Shown: positions 32,097 to 43,147, counted from the stretch's first letter. The stretch is 64,000 nucleotides of DNA from Deinococcus actinosclerus (GCF_001507665.1 NZ_CP013910.1:1673501-1737500), one strand, 5' to 3'. The notes: generated by a model from the letters alone, not told the origin. A program made the numbers and translations.

Positions 32097-34557
32097 GGGC
32101 GGCCGGGATCAGCGCGGCGGCCTCCTCGGGCGGCAGGGGCCGCGCCAGCAGGAACCCCTGCGCGTGATCGCAGCCCAGGTCGCGCAGCAGGTCGTGCTGG
32201 CAGGCGTCCTTGATCCCCTCGACGGTCACGGTCATGTCCAGCGTCTGCGCCAGCTGGATCATCGCGCTCAGCAGCGCCGCCACGCGCGGCTGCCGCTCGG
32301 TGTTCAGGTGCCGGGTGAACGACCGGTCGACCTTCAGCTCGTCGAAAGGCAGGCTCTCGAGCATGCTCAGGCTGCTGTACCCGGTGCCGAAGTCGTCCAT
32401 GGCGATCTGCACGCCCAGCGCCTTGAGCCGACCGATATGCTGCCGGGCGCGTTCCAGGTCGCGCGTCACAAGGCTCTCGGTGATTTCCAGGATCAGGTGC
32501 CGGGCGGGCAGGCCACTGTCCGCCAGCGCCGCGCGGACGATCTCCACGAAGTGGGGCAGGTCGAACTGGAGGGCCGAGACGTTCACCGACACGCAGAGGT
32601 TCCGCTCGGCGCAGCGCCACTCGGCCGCCTGCCGGCACGCCTCGCGCAGCACCCACTCCCCGATCGGCAGGATCAGCCGGGTCTCCTCGGCCAGCGGAAT
32701 GAAGGTGGCCGGCGGGATGAGCCCGCGCGTGGGGTGCTGCCAGCGCAGCAGCGCCTCGAACCCCACCAGCTGCGAGGTGCGCAGCGCGTAGCGGCCCTGG
32801 TAGTGCAGGCGCAGCTCGTGGCCGCTCAGGGCAGTCCCCAGATCGCGTTCCAGCTGCTGACGCTCGCTGGGCTCACCCATGGCCGCGTCGAAATGCAGCA
32901 CTTGGTTGCCGCCACTGCGCTTGACGCGGTACATGGCCATGTCGGCGTGCTGCTGCAGCGCCTCGGCGTCCAGCCCGTCGTCGGGCGCCACGGCACACCC
33001 GATGGACGCCGTGACCGTGACCGGATGGCCGTCCAGGTCGAAGGGGTCGCTCAGGGCGTCGGCGAGTTTCTGCGCGACCAGCGTGGCGTCGCCGCGCGCA
33101 CTGACCCGGCGCAGCAGCACCGTGAACTCGTCGCCCCCTACCCGCCCGACCAGATCGCTGCCGCGCACGACGCTCTGGAGGCGGCACGCCACCTGTTGCA
33201 GCAGCGTGTCCCCGGCCAGGTGGCCGAGGGTATCGTTGACGTCCTTGAAGCGGTCGAGGTCGAGGAAGATCAGCGCGGCGTGTTCGTGCCCCGGCAGTTC
33301 CCGCAGGGTCTCGGCGGTGACCTGCTGGAAGTGCGCGCGGTTGGACACGCCGGTCAGCTGGTCGTGGGTGGCGCGGCGCAGGAGGTCGTGCTGCGCTTCC
33401 CGCAGCCGGCGGTTGGCCTGCGCGAGCTCCACGTTCCGCAGCCGCTCGATCTCGGTGTCGCGGTTCAGGAGCTCCATGCGGATCTCGGCGGTCAGCAGCT
33501 GTGAACGGGCGTCCACCTCGTGCTCGTGCACGGCGCGTTCCAGGGCGTGATGCGCCCGGGCGCACGCCAGCGCCTCCCTGAAGTGCCCGGCGCGCTCGTG
33601 CAGCTGCGCCAGTCCCTCCAGGGCCAGCATCTCGACCGGCCGGCTGCCCAGCGCGCGGCTGAGGTCCAGACTCTCGCGCAGCAGCGGCTCGGCTGCCCCC
33701 AGGTCGTCCAGTGCGAGGAGCGCGCGGGCGGCGGCGCTGGCCAGGCGGCTGACGCCCTCGTCGTCCTGCCGCTGACGGGCCGCCCGCAGTTCAGCCAGGG
33801 CTACGGTCAGGGCCGAGTCGGCCTGGCCCTGACGCAGCCGGGCCCGGCTGACGCACTCCTGCACGGTGCCGGTCCAGCGGGGCGGACCGACCTCCCGGAT
33901 CAGCGGCAGGTGCTTGCAGGCGAGGTCCAGCACGGCCTGCGGGTCCTCCTGACGGTCCGCGATCAGGATCCGGTGGGTGATCAGCGAGGCCAGCATGATC
34001 GGGTCACGCAGCACCTGCGTGAGCTGCTGCGCGCAGGCGTGGAAGGTCTGCGCCTGCGTCAGCTGGCCGGTCGTGGTGTACAGCGCGGAGAGGTTGTTCA
34101 GGGCCCGGAAGGAGCCCACGTCGTCCCCGGCGCTCTGGGTAAGTTTCAGGCTGTCCAGGAACGCCTGGAGCGCCCGGTCGTACTCGGCGACGCGGTCGTG
34201 GTACAGCCCCAGGCCGTTCAGGCAGCGCGCCGTGAGGGGATGGTCACGCAGGGCGCGCGCGAGGTCCAGGGCGAGGTCCAGCTCGCGTTTCACCTCGGGC
34301 AGCTGGCCGGTGTACAGGGCGCAGCCGCCCAGCAGCAGATGCGCGGTCGCCTGCGCCCGCAGGTCACGGCCGTCCTGGGCGCGGGTCAGCAGTGCCCGGA
34401 GCTGGGCGCGCGTCACTTCCAGGGTGTTGTACATGCCCGCTTCCAGCGCCTGCAACTCGCGTTCCAGGGCACTTGGACTGAATTCCACGTCCGGTTGCGT
34501 CAAGGGGAACCTCCTGCCGTCTGTACCGTAGGGCCGCTCACCCCACAGATTCATCAC
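32065..34557 (-). CDS. TPR-GGDEF-EAL cyclic-di-GMP protein
   Basis: 830 residues. The N-terminal 370 residues are helical TPR-like repeats (for example LNGLGLYHDRVAEYDRALQA), then a coiled stretch (about 370-400). The diguanylate cyclase domain follows (GGDEF intact at about residue 484), then an EAL domain with FEALLRW, EITESLV and DDFGTGYSS, all needed for phosphodiesterase activity. Both halves look catalytically able, so the protein may switch between making and degrading c-di-GMP. There is no membrane segment; the TPR part is the probable sensor. It ends within the 3' end of iclR. Confidence 0.92.
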   Translation of the reverse strand: MMNLWGERPYGTDGRRFPLTQPDVEFSPSALERELQALEAGMYNTLEVTRAQLRALLTRAQDGRDLRAQATAHLLLGGCALYTGQLPEVKRELDLALDLARALRDHPLTARCLNGLGLYHDRVAEYDRALQAFLDSLKLTQSAGDDVGSFRALNNLSALYTTTGQLTQAQTFHACAQQLTQVLRDPIMLASLITHRILIADRQEDPQAVLDLACKHLPLIREVGPPRWTGTVQECVSRARLRQGQADSALTVALAELRAARQRQDDEGVSRLASAAARALLALDDLGAAEPLLRESLDLSRALGSRPVEMLALEGLAQLHERAGHFREALACARAHHALERAVHEHEVDARSQLLTAEIRMELLNRDTEIERLRNVELAQANRRLREAQHDLLRRATHDQLTGVSNRAHFQQVTAETLRELPGHEHAALIFLDLDRFKDVNDTLGHLAGDTLLQQVACRLQSVVRGSDLVGRVGGDEFTVLLRRVSARGDATLVAQKLADALSDPFDLDGHPVTVTASIGCAVAPDDGLDAEALQQHADMAMYRVKRSGGNQVLHFDAAMGEPSERQQLERDLGTALSGHELRLHYQGRYALRTSQLVGFEALLRWQHPTRGLIPPATFIPLAEETRLILPIGEWVLREACRQAAEWRCAERNLCVSVNVSALQFDLPHFVEIVRAALADSGLPARHLILEITESLVTRDLERARQHIGRLKALGVQIAMDDFGTGYSSLSMLESLPFDELKVDRSFTRHLNTERQPRVAALLSAMIQLAQTLDMTVTVEGIKDACQHDLLRDLGCDHAQGFLLARPLPPEEAAALIPAALILGASPAPS

Positions 34558-34623
34558 ACCCGGGCGTCCTTCAGGCGCACCTGTCGAGACCGGGGGTCAG
34601 GAGGACCGGAGGGGCCGGTCCGC

Positions 34624-35289
34624 TCAGCCGTCCATGAGTTTGGGCAGCATCCGCAGCCAGTTCACGTCCGCCCAGCGGGCCAGGAACGCCTGCGCCTCGG
34701 GGCTCAGGGGCTGGTCGAGTTCCACGGCCAGCAGCGCCTGCCCCCCGCGCGCCACGCGCGTACAGGTGAGCGTGGCGATGTTCACGCCGTCCGCCGCGAT
34801 GGTCGTGGCGATGCGGGCGATCATGCCCACCGCGTCGGTGTAGCGCAGGATCAGCGTGGGGCTCGCGCCGCTGAAGTTCACGCCCAGGCCCTGCACGTGC
34901 GTGACGAGGATCACGCCGCCGCCCGTGCTGCTCCCCTGCACCGTGACCCGGTGGGTGTCGCCGCTCACCTCGATCAGGGCGGTATTCGGGTGCACGTCGC
35001 CCAGGTCCGAATCGTGGAACTCGAAGGTCAGGCCCTGCGCCTGCGCCTCCTCAAAGGCAGTGGGCAGGCGCTGGTCGTCGGGCCGCATGCCGAGCAGGCC
35101 CGCGATCAGCGCGAGGTGCGTGCCGTGTCCGCGCCCGGTCTTGGCGAACGAGGCGTGCAGGCCGATGCGGGCGGCGCGGGGCGGCTCGCCCAGCAGGTGA
35201 TGCGCGACCAGCCCCAGACGGCAGGCCCCGGCGGTGTGGCTGCTGCTGGGGCCGATCATGACGGGCCCGATCATGTCGAGGAGGGACAT
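34624..35289 (-). CDS. sdaAB: L-serine ammonia-lyase, iron-sulfur-dependent, beta subunit
   Basis: 221 residues. The N-terminal half has [21 protein letters not shown], the beta-subunit signature, with [14 protein letters not shown] and [10 protein letters not shown]. The C-terminal half is an ACT domain ([19 protein letters not shown]), common in the serine-binding regulation of this enzyme. The partner alpha subunit is at 21409-22302. It is a lone gene here. Confidence 0.93.
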   Translation of the reverse strand: MSLLDMIGPVMIGPSSSHTAGACRLGLVAHHLLGEPPRAARIGLHASFAKTGRGHGTHLALIAGLLGMRPDDQRLPTAFEEAQAQGLTFEFHDSDLGDVHPNTALIEVSGDTHRVTVQGSSTGGGVILVTHVQGLGVNFSGASPTLILRYTDAVGMIARIATTIAADGVNIATLTCTRVARGGQALLAVELDQPLSPEAQAFLARWADVNWLRMLPKLMDG

Positions 35290-35358
35290 GCGGCGAGTAT
35301 AGGGCGGTGCCCGGGGAGCGGCCCATACCTGACCGCCCCTTCAGCCCATGACCTGAAC

Positions 35359-35577
35359 TCAGTCCTGCCCGGTCAGCGGGCGGAGGTTCTCGCGCAGTTC
35401 CTCCACGCGTTCGCCCAGGTCGGCGTCCGGGTCTAGGCCGTTCGCGTCGGCGTTGCCGGTGGCGCCCTGCATGCCGCTCTCGATCGTCTCGGTCTGGTTC
35501 AGATCCTCGCGGTTCAGGACGGCGTTCTCAGTCTGCTCGCTGCTGGCGGTCTGCTCGGTGCGGGTGTCGTCGCTCAT
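35359..35577 (-). CDS. Small acidic protein of unknown function
   Basis: 72 residues from ATG 35577. It is rich in Glu, Asp, Gln, Asn and Thr with almost no hydrophobic residues, and is probably disordered; it ends GERVEELRENLRPLTGQD. Its codons read on without a stop from the lycopene cyclase frame. The sudden change from a GC-rich Ala/Arg protein to this sequence, and an ATGA arrangement in another frame, support a separate gene. Confidence 0.55.
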   Translation of the reverse strand: MSDDTRTEQTASSEQTENAVLNREDLNQTETIESGMQGATGNADANGLDPDADLGERVEELRENLRPLTGQD

Positions 35578-36866
35578 GCCCACAGCCTGCCGCGCCGGGC
35601 GTGGGCCCGGATGGGCGGAGGCTGTAGGGGCGTTCATGGCCGCGCGCAGCGCGCGGCCGCTCACGCCGGGCGTGGCGAGGGCCGCGCGGGCCAGCGGCAC
35701 CCGGGTGCGCCCCGGCAGCGCCGCGAACAGGCGCAGCATCGTGCGGGCCAGTGCGCCGGGCGGCGTATCCGGGTCGAGGAAGGAGTGCCACGCGGCGGGC
35801 GGCAGCGCGAAGAACGCCCGGAAGAACGGCGCGAGCTGACCCGGGGGCAGGTTCAGCAGGGCCTGCACGCCCAGCAGGTGCACCTCGCGCGCGGCGCGGC
35901 TCTCGGGGGGCCACAGGGCCGCCCACGCCGCCGCGTGCGGGTCACGCCCGGCGCGCAGGGCACCCGCCGCCGCCTGGGCCACCCACGGCGCGGCGCGCAG
36001 GGCCCCCGCCACCTGAAACCCGCTGATGGGGTGCACCATGCCGCCAGCGGCCCCGAAGGCCAGCGGGCCGGGCGGCTCCGGGACGGCGGCGTTCATGGGG
36101 AACGCCACCCATTCCTCGTGCAGGATCTCGCCGGGCGGGGTGTCCTGCGCGCGCAGGCGCTCGTGCAGCCGCGCGCGCAGCGCCGCGCGGGTGGGCGCGG
36201 GGCGGGCGATCAGGCTGGTCTCCTCCACGAAGTAGGTGTCGCCGCCCAGGTGCATGGCGTACAGGAAGGTGGGGGTCTCGCCCGGGCCGTGCGGGGCGCG
36301 GTAGTCCATCCAGACCATCGCGCCCGGCGCGCTGGGGGGCCGCTCGAACCGGGCGGTGAGGCCGTACGCGGTCTGCAGGGCCGCGCCGCCCGGGTGCCGG
36401 GGCGGCGCAGGCTGCCCGCGTGCCCGGCGGCGTCCACCACGAAGCGGGCGGTCAGGGCGTGCCCCTCGCGGGTGTGCACCGTCCAGTGGGGGCCGTCCGG
36501 CGCAGCGTGCGTGACCGTGCCGAGCGTCCAGTCGGCCCCAGCCCTGTCCGGGCCGGCGGCGCGGTCCACTAGCGCGTGCAGGAAGCGGGTGTTGTCGAGC
36601 AGCGCGTAGGGCCGCAGCAGCGGCGTGGGCTGCGGGCCGGTGTACACCCGCACGTCCGTCCACACGTGCGCGGCGCAGGCCTGCGCCCAGCCGGGCAGAT
36701 CGTCCAGCCACGCGCCGTACGTGGCGGGGAACGCCTGCGGCGCGTGCGGCGCCACGATCCGGACGCTCAGGTGCCGGGCGCGCAGCTCGGCGGCCAGGGC
36801 CAGCGCGGCGGGCCCGGCGCCGACGATCAGGGCGTCGGTATGCGCGGGCTCGGTGGGGGCGGGCAT
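35578..36866 (-). CDS. Lycopene beta-cyclase (frameshifted; stop not found before next gene)
   Basis: FAD-dependent enzyme that closes the rings of lycopene, a step in Deinococcus carotenoid synthesis. N-terminal frame from ATG 36866: DALIVGAGPAALALAAELRA (FAD fold) and ATYGAWLDDL. The frame breaks at about 36396-36405 in a C4 run. After one added C the next frame gives QTAYGLTARF, MVWMDYRAPHG, FLYAMHLGGDTYFVEETSL and GGMVHPISGFQVAG, all typical of the family. The open frame then runs without a stop into the acidic protein; I place the end at that gene's ATG. Either a second error hides the stop or the two are truly fused. Confidence 0.75.
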
Positions 36867-36977
36867 GCGCGCAGGGTAGCGTGCGCGTGCGGGCGGGGAG
36901 TGTAGCCGCGCGTCCATGAACGGCAGTTCAAGTCTGGACTGTGGCGCTCCGCGCTACCCACCCGGGCGCCGGGACTC

Positions 36978-36983
36978 TAGGGT
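36978..36983 (+). promoter_or_regulatory. -10 box for the alpha/beta hydrolase gene, leaderless type
   Basis: TAGGGT, six bases before the ATG at 36990. It supports that start over the upstream one at 36941. Confidence 0.5.
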
Positions 36984-36989
36984 GGGGGC

Positions 36990-37894
36990 ATGACCCGAAC
37001 CTCTGCCGCCCCGTCCCGCCGTTCCCGTGTGCCGCGCGCCGCGCTGCTGGGGCCGGCGCCCTGCTGCTCATGACGGCGCTGGCCGCCTGCTCGCGCGACG
37101 GCGCGCAGGGCACCCTGAACCGCGTGGTCTCCACTGCCGGCCTGAACGTGACGAGCAACGTCCGCTACGGCCCGGACGCCCGCAACGTGATGGACGTGTA
37201 CGCCCCGCAGGACGCCCGCAGCGCTCCGGTGGTGCTGTTCATCCACGGCGGCTCCTGGGAGAACGGCGATAAGGACGGTCACAAGTTCGTCGGGGAGTCC
37301 CTGGCGCGCGCCGGGTACGTCACGGCGGTCATGAGCTACCGCCTCGCCCCGGCCAACCGGTATCCCTCGTACGTGCAGGACGCCGCGCAGGCGCTGAAGG
37401 TCCTGCGCGAGAAGGTGGGCGCGCTGGGCGGCAACCCGCAGAACGTGTTCGTGATGGGCCACTCGGCGGGGGGCTTCAACGCCGTGGAGGTCGTGGACAA
37501 CGCCCGCTGGCTCGCGGAGGCGGACGTGCCGGTCAGCGCGATCCGCGGCGTGATCGGCGTGGCCGGGCCGTACTCGTATGACTTCCGGCAGTTCTCCAGC
37601 GCGAAGGCCTTCCCGGTGGGCGCCACCCCGGACGAGGTCATGCCTGACCGCCACGTGCGGGCGGACGCGCCGCCCCACCTGCTGCTCGTCGCCGAGAACG
37701 ACGACACGGTCTACCCGCAGAACGCCCTGAACATGGAAGCGGCCCTCAAGCGCGCGGGCGTGCCGGTCACGCGCACGGTGCTGCCGAAACTGAACCACAT
37801 CACGATCATCGCGGCGATGGCGCGCCCCCTGACGTTCCTGGGCGGCACCCGGCAGGCCGTCATCGACTTCATTGAGGCGCACCGGCTGCCCTGA
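36990..37894 (+). CDS. Alpha/beta hydrolase lipoprotein, carboxylesterase-like (frameshifted in signal peptide)
   Basis: From ATG 36990 the protein starts with an Arg-rich segment and then breaks in a G4 run at 37049-37052. With one more G it continues [17 protein letters not shown], a normal lipoprotein signal. The mature domain shows FIHGGSW (oxyanion HGG), [10 protein letters not shown] (nucleophile Ser in GHSAG), an acid in [13 protein letters not shown] and a His in LNHITII, so the catalytic triad is complete. It is an esterase of the BD-FAE/hormone-sensitive-lipase-like group; the substrate is unknown. An alternative start at 36941 in the downstream frame gives an unnatural N-terminus. 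Total about 301 residues. Confidence 0.78.
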
Positions 37895-37916
37895 CGTCAC
37901 ACTCAGCGCGGGCAGG

Positions 37917-37922
37917 TAGCAT
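37917..37922 (+). promoter_or_regulatory. -10 box for the small lipoprotein gene, leaderless type
   Basis: TAGCAT, seven bases before the GTG at 37930. It overlaps the ATG at 37921, so the GTG is the better start. Confidence 0.5.
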
Positions 37923-37929
37923 GGACGGC

Positions 37930-38301
37930 GTGAGGCGTTCCCTGCTCCTGCTCGCGCTGCTGTGCCCGGCCCTGGGCAGCTGCCGCTACAACTTCGTGCC
38001 GCTGATTCCCGGTCAGATCGAACCGGAACTTCCGGCGCGCGTGACCGGCGCGGCCCTGACCCGCGACGGCGAGCGGCTGGTGCTGCGCGCCCAGGTGGAC
38101 GGCCCGATCACGCCGGGGTTCCTGAGCGTGGCGTGGTTCAACGGCACGCAGGCCATCGGCACGGACAGCGTGTACCTCGACGCCGCGCAGCGCGCCGCGA
38201 CCTTCGAACTGCGCGCCCCGGACAAGGGGGCCTACCGGGCGGTGCTGTCGTTCGGCGGCGCGGTGCTGCGGCAGGTGGAACTGTACGAGGTCAAACCGTG
38301 A
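37930..38301 (+). CDS. Small lipoprotein of unknown function
   Basis: 123 residues from GTG 37930. The signal is [18 protein letters not shown] with the Cys in lipobox position. The mature part looks like a single beta-sandwich ([35 protein letters not shown]). No known motif is seen. The stop overlaps the GTG of the pyrophosphatase-like gene, so the two proteins are made together. Confidence 0.6.
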   Translation: MRRSLLLLALLCPALGSCRYNFVPLIPGQIEPELPARVTGAALTRDGERLVLRAQVDGPITPGFLSVAWFNGTQAIGTDSVYLDAAQRAATFELRAPDKGAYRAVLSFGGAVLRQVELYEVKP

Positions 38302-38696
38302 GGGCGTGGCGCGGCGTCGTGGAGTGGACGGCGGGGCAGCGCGAGCGCTTCGTGTGGCGCGGCGGCCGCCTGGAGCCGCTGCGGATCGAGGCCCGGCCCG
38401 CGCCGGTGAACTACGGCTGCCTGCCGGGCACCCTGAACCCGGCCGACGACGCCGAGGTGGACGCCGTGTGGCTGGGCGAGCCGCTGGCGGTCGGCACGGA
38501 GCGCGAGGCGGTCCCGGCGGCCCTGCTGCACCTGCACGACGGGGATCACAAGGTGATCTTCAGCATGGGCCCAGTGCAGGGCGCGGCCCTCCAGGGGCTG
38601 CTGGCGTGGTTCCCGCCGGAGCGTGGGGCGACCGTGCAGGACGCCCACGCCGCGCAGGCGTGGCTGGAGTCGCTGACCGTCGTCCACTCCGGGTAG
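38298..38696 (+). CDS. Divergent inorganic-pyrophosphatase-like protein
   Basis: 132 residues, shorter than family I pyrophosphatases (about 175). The core resembles that fold: [12 protein letters not shown] matches the NYG segment, [14 protein letters not shown] lines up with the DGDPVDV metal motif, and [10 protein letters not shown] with the DxKxx(A) segment. Of the metal aspartates, the second in the DxDxxD motif appears replaced by Ala, and the loop before the Lys is shortened. It may therefore have lost activity or changed substrate. It is coupled to a lipoprotein gene. The similarity is by eye, so the assignment is tentative. Confidence 0.5.
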   Translation: MRAWRGVVEWTAGQRERFVWRGGRLEPLRIEARPAPVNYGCLPGTLNPADDAEVDAVWLGEPLAVGTEREAVPAALLHLHDGDHKVIFSMGPVQGAALQGLLAWFPPERGATVQDAHAAQAWLESLTVVHSG

Positions 38697-38702
38697 GTCC
38701 GG

Positions 38703-39587
38703 TCACCGGGACCCGGCGCCATCCGGCGTGCGGGCGTCCTGTGAGGCCCACGCCCGCGTGAGGTCGCGCAGCTGCCCGGCCACCCAGGTCAGGGCGTCGC
38801 TGCCCGGGTACGTGATCGCGCTGTGGTCCTCCCGGGCGGAGATGAAGCGGGTCAGGCCACGCGCGCTGCCGTCAAGGCGGACGTTGCCTTCCACCTCGAA
38901 CAGGTAGTTCACGGCGTAGCCGTTCTGCGCGCCGCGTTTCGGGAAGCGCTTGCTCTGCACCTCGATGCCGCGCGCGACGTTGGGCCACACGACGTCCTTG
39001 CTGTTCACGCGGCGGCCCGCGACGGGCATGGGGTCGCAGGCGCTCAGGGGCGAGAACGGCTCGGCCGAGTGGATGAGCGGGCCGAAATCGGACTTCCAGC
39101 CCAGGCAGATGCCGTCCAGGTCGATCTGCGCCGCGAAAGGCACCTCGGGGCGGTCGCGGGTCAGCTGGTGCAGCCACGCCACGCCCTGCGAGTGTCCCAG
39201 CAGCACCAGCCTCGGCGCGGCAGCGCCGGGCCACGCGGCGCGCAGGGCGTCCAGATCGGCCAGCAGGGCCGGGTAGCCGCGCTGCTCGGTGCCGGTGCGG
39301 GTGGACACGAAACTCGCCAGTGGACTGCTGGCGTAGTTGGCGGCCTGCACGGTCAGCCCCGCCGCCACAAATTCCCGGGCGACGCGGTCCACAGTGCCGC
39401 GGGACCCCAGGTACGCCCAGTTGTCGCGCGGCGCGGCGCACGGCACGCCGCAGCGGCCCGAGACGCTGAGGATCACCACGTCCGGCGCGGGCGCACTCAG
39501 GTTCAGGGCCGGGGTGGCCGTGGGATTCACGCTCAGTGTGGGGGCGCAGGCGGTGAGCAGCAGGGCGGACAGGAGCGCGGCACGCAT
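38703..39587 (-). CDS. Alpha/beta hydrolase-fold lipoprotein
   Basis: 294 residues from ATG 39587; the signal MRAALLSALLLTACAP is a lipoprotein signal. The fold marker is LVLLGHSQGVAWLHQL (nucleophile elbow GHSQG). Later QIDLDGICLGW and a C-terminal REDHSAITYPG supply a possible acid and His. Two Cys pairs near the start (GRCGVPC) may form a disulfide. The substrate is unknown. It converges with the pyrophosphatase-like gene with six bases between stops. Confidence 0.7.
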   Translation of the reverse strand: MRAALLSALLLTACAPTLSVNPTATPALNLSAPAPDVVILSVSGRCGVPCAAPRDNWAYLGSRGTVDRVAREFVAAGLTVQAANYASSPLASFVSTRTGTEQRGYPALLADLDALRAAWPGAAAPRLVLLGHSQGVAWLHQLTRDRPEVPFAAQIDLDGICLGWKSDFGPLIHSAEPFSPLSACDPMPVAGRRVNSKDVVWPNVARGIEVQSKRFPKRGAQNGYAVNYLFEVEGNVRLDGSARGLTRFISAREDHSAITYPGSDALTWVAGQLRDLTRAWASQDARTPDGAGSR

Positions 39588-39634
39588 CGGACGTCCAGTG
39601 TATGCGCCGCGCCGCCCGGCGCCGGCGCCACCCT

Positions 39635-40324
39635 TCACGGGCCGTCCGTGGCCCGGGCGCGGTAGAGCTTCACTGGCCGCCCGGCGTTCCCGTACTGGTG
39701 CTCCAGCGTGGCCTGCTCGCTGCGCACGAGGTGTTCGAGGTAGCGCCACGCGGTCACGCGGCTGAGACCCACCTGCTCGCCGATCTCCTCGGCGGTCACG
39801 GCGTGCTGCGCGGCGCCCAGGGCCAGCACGACGCGTTCCAGGGTGTTCGGGTCGATGCCGCGCGGCAGGGCGCTCGGTTGCGCCGCGCCGTGCCCGAGCA
39901 GGCGGTCGAGCCGCCCCTGGTCCAGGCGGGCCGCGCCGGGCCCCGGCAGGCGGCGGGTGCGGTGCCGGGCGAGCAGCTCCTGAAGCCGCGCGCCGGTAAA
40001 CGGTTTGATCAGGTAGTCGAACGCGCCGTGTGCGAGGGCCAGCCGGACACTGGCCTCGTCGTCAGCGGCGGTGATCAGGGCCACGTCGGTGGTCAGGCCG
40101 TGCGCGCGCCAGTGCCGCAGCAGGCCCAGGCCGCTGCCGTCGGGCAAGTGCACGTCCAAGAGGATCAGATCGGGTTTCAGCGCCTGGGCCAGCGCGTCGC
40201 CCTGGGCGCAGGTGGCGGCGCTGCCGACGACGTGCACGTCGGGGTCGCGTTCGAGCAGGTCGCGGTTGACGCGGGCGACGCGCAGGTCGTCCTCGACGAG
40301 CAGCACGCGGATTCGGGCAGTCAT
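39635..40324 (-). CDS. Response regulator, CitB/DcuR type
   Basis: 229 residues. The receiver domain (1-120) holds LVEDD, the phospho-acceptor Asp in [10 protein letters not shown] and the Lys in FDYLIKPF. The C-terminal DNA-binding part (about 165-225) has the helix-turn-helix [20 protein letters not shown] seen in CitB/DcuR/TctD-like regulators. It overlaps the kinase gene by ATGA. The tct genes lie on the other side of the kinase, so it most likely activates tctCBA. Two direct repeats at 41961-41994 are candidate sites. Confidence 0.9.
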   Translation of the reverse strand: MTARIRVLLVEDDLRVARVNRDLLERDPDVHVVGSAATCAQGDALAQALKPDLILLDVHLPDGSGLGLLRHWRAHGLTTDVALITAADDEASVRLALAHGAFDYLIKPFTGARLQELLARHRTRRLPGPGAARLDQGRLDRLLGHGAAQPSALPRGIDPNTLERVVLALGAAQHAVTAEEIGEQVGLSRVTAWRYLEHLVRSEQATLEHQYGNAGRPVKLYRARATDGP

Positions 40325-41909
40325 GCGGTCACCTCGGCCGGTTCGGGGGGGCGGTGCGGGAGGGGCTGCGGGAGGCTCAGCTGGAAGACGGTCAGCGGGC
40401 CGCGCCGGGTGTGGCGCAGGCTGCCGCCCAGGCCCTGCACGCGCGAGTAGACGCCGTGCAGGCCGTAGCCGCGGCCCTCGCCCTTGCTGCTCGCCCCCCG
40501 GTTGAAGAGGGTGTCGTGCAGGGCTGATGGCACGCCGGGACCGCTGTCCTCCACCTCGACCTGCATGCCGTCCGGGTCCTCGCCCAGCGTGACGGTCACC
40601 AGCCCCGGCTGCCCGGCGAGCGCCTCGAAGGCGTTCTCCGTGAGGTTCCCCACGGCGCTGACCAGGGTGTCGGCGTGGCGTTCCCAGTGGGGGCCCAGGT
40701 GGCTGCCCTCGGTGATCTGGAAGTCGATGCCGAGTTCCTGCGCCCGCTCGCGCTTGCCGACGAGCAGCGCCACCAGCCGGGGCACCTGCACGTCGCGCAG
40801 CAGCTGGCGGAACTGCGCGTCGGCGTGGATCTCGGCGTTCAGGACGCGCAGGGCCTCCTCCCCCGCCCGAGCTGCAGCAGACCGGACAGGACGTGCAGGC
40901 GGTTCTGGTACTCGTGCGTCTGGGCGCGTAGGACGTCCACGAAGCCCCGCGCGTGCGTGAGTTCCTCGGCCAGGGCCAGGGCCTCGGCGCGGTCACGGAA
41001 ACCCGCCACGAAGCCGCCGCCCTCCAGGGGTTCGAGGTTCACGAGGACCGGTTCGCCCCGCAGGGCCAGTTCCAGGTTCTGGGTGCGCGCCGCCCCACCG
41101 GCGGTCAGGAGGGCCAGTTCCGGCCAGAGGGTCGCCAGGGGCGCCGGGGCGCTCTGGCCGCCCAGCAGGGTCACGGCGCGGTCGCTACTGAGCGTCACGA
41201 GGCCGCCGGCGTCCACGGCCAGGACGCCCTCGCGCAGCGCGGCCAGCACCGCGCGCTGCTGGCGGGCCAGCGCGGCGATCTGCTCGGGTTCCAGGTTCAG
41301 GATCTCGGCCCGCAGGCGACGCGCGGCCCACACCGCGCCCACCGTGCCCAGGCCCAGCGCGAGCACGAACCACGGCAGCAGACTGATCAGCGCGCTGCCC
41401 ACGAGGTGCCACACCTGCGGCATGAGGTACCCGGTACTGACCACGCCCACCACGCGGCTGCCGGGCACGCCGCCCGCCCAGACCGGCACCTTGCCGCGCA
41501 CGCTCAGGCCCAGGCTGCCGCGCGCGACCGACACGACCTCCTGCCCGGCGAGCGGCTGGGCGTTGTCGCCGCCCTCCATGGGTTTGCCCAGCCGCTCCGG
41601 CACCGGGTGCGCCAGCCGGATGCCGCGCGCGTTGCCGACCACGATGAAATCCGCGTCCGCCTCCTCGCGCAGCACGTTCACCTGGGCGTTCAGCGCGGGG
41701 TTCTGCGTGCCACGCTCGGTGCCCTGCACGACCACGGGCAGCTTCGCCACGATGCGGCTGGCGGTCAGGGCGCGCTCGCCCAGTCGCTCGCGGGCCTCGC
41801 CGTACAGCTGCGCGGTCTGCACGACCACGAGCAGGGCGGTCATGCCGCACAGCACGAACAGGTGCAGGCGCACCAGTCGGCCCTGGAGGTTGGGGCGGCG
41901 TCGGGTCAT
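40321..41909 (-). CDS. Sensor histidine kinase, CitA/DcuS type (frameshifted)
   Basis: From ATG 41909 (an ATG at 41942 is possible): a membrane helix (about 12-35), an outside sensor domain of the PDC/citrate type (about 36-140), a second helix pair (about 150-180), a PAS-like domain, and the histidine box [19 protein letters not shown]. The frame then breaks in a G5 run at about 40860-40864. With one more G the next frame continues [18 protein letters not shown] and ends with NLTENAFEA (N box), DSGPGVP and GRGYGLHGV. The restored length is about 529 residues, normal. It probably senses a tricarboxylate outside the cell. Confidence 0.85.
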
Positions 41910-41960
41910 GGGTGTTCGCCCCCAATTGTAGGAGCCGCCCACCCCCGCACCCAGGGGTTG

Positions 41961-41994
41961 CGTGCATTGCGTTCACGGCCGTGCATTGCGTACA
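41961..41994. promoter_or_regulatory. Two direct repeats, candidate response-regulator sites
   Basis: CGTGCATTGCGTTCA (41961-41975) and CGTGCATTGCGTACA (41980-41994), 14 of 15 identical, 19 bases apart (about two helical turns). A partial third copy (GGATTGCG) follows. They lie upstream of the tctC promoter, between the kinase gene and tctC. Confidence 0.6.
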
Positions 41995-42025
41995 TGGATT
42001 GCGCGCCCAGCACGCAAAAAAACTC

Positions 42026-42054
42026 TTGTGACGTGCGGCGGAGCGGCGTAGGGT
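42026..42054 (+). promoter_or_regulatory. tctCBA promoter
   Basis: TTGTGA (42026-42031), a 17-base spacer and TAGGGT (42049-42054). The -35 is two bases off TTGACA, which suits an activated promoter. The repeats at 41961-41994 are 32 bases upstream. A GGAGGA site lies at 42085-42090 before the ATG. Confidence 0.6.
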
Positions 42055-42095
42055 ACGGGTGACACCACAACCCACCCCCTCACCGGAGGAATCCC

Positions 42096-43046
<951 letters not shown>

Positions 43047-43147
43047 AGCCTGCGGCTGGTCGTGCCGGGCGGTGGCGAGTTTCCTTCGCGCCGCCCGGCC
43101 CCACGTCGAGTCTCCCCCGTCCTTCCCTGCCCTGCGAGGTTCCGTGC

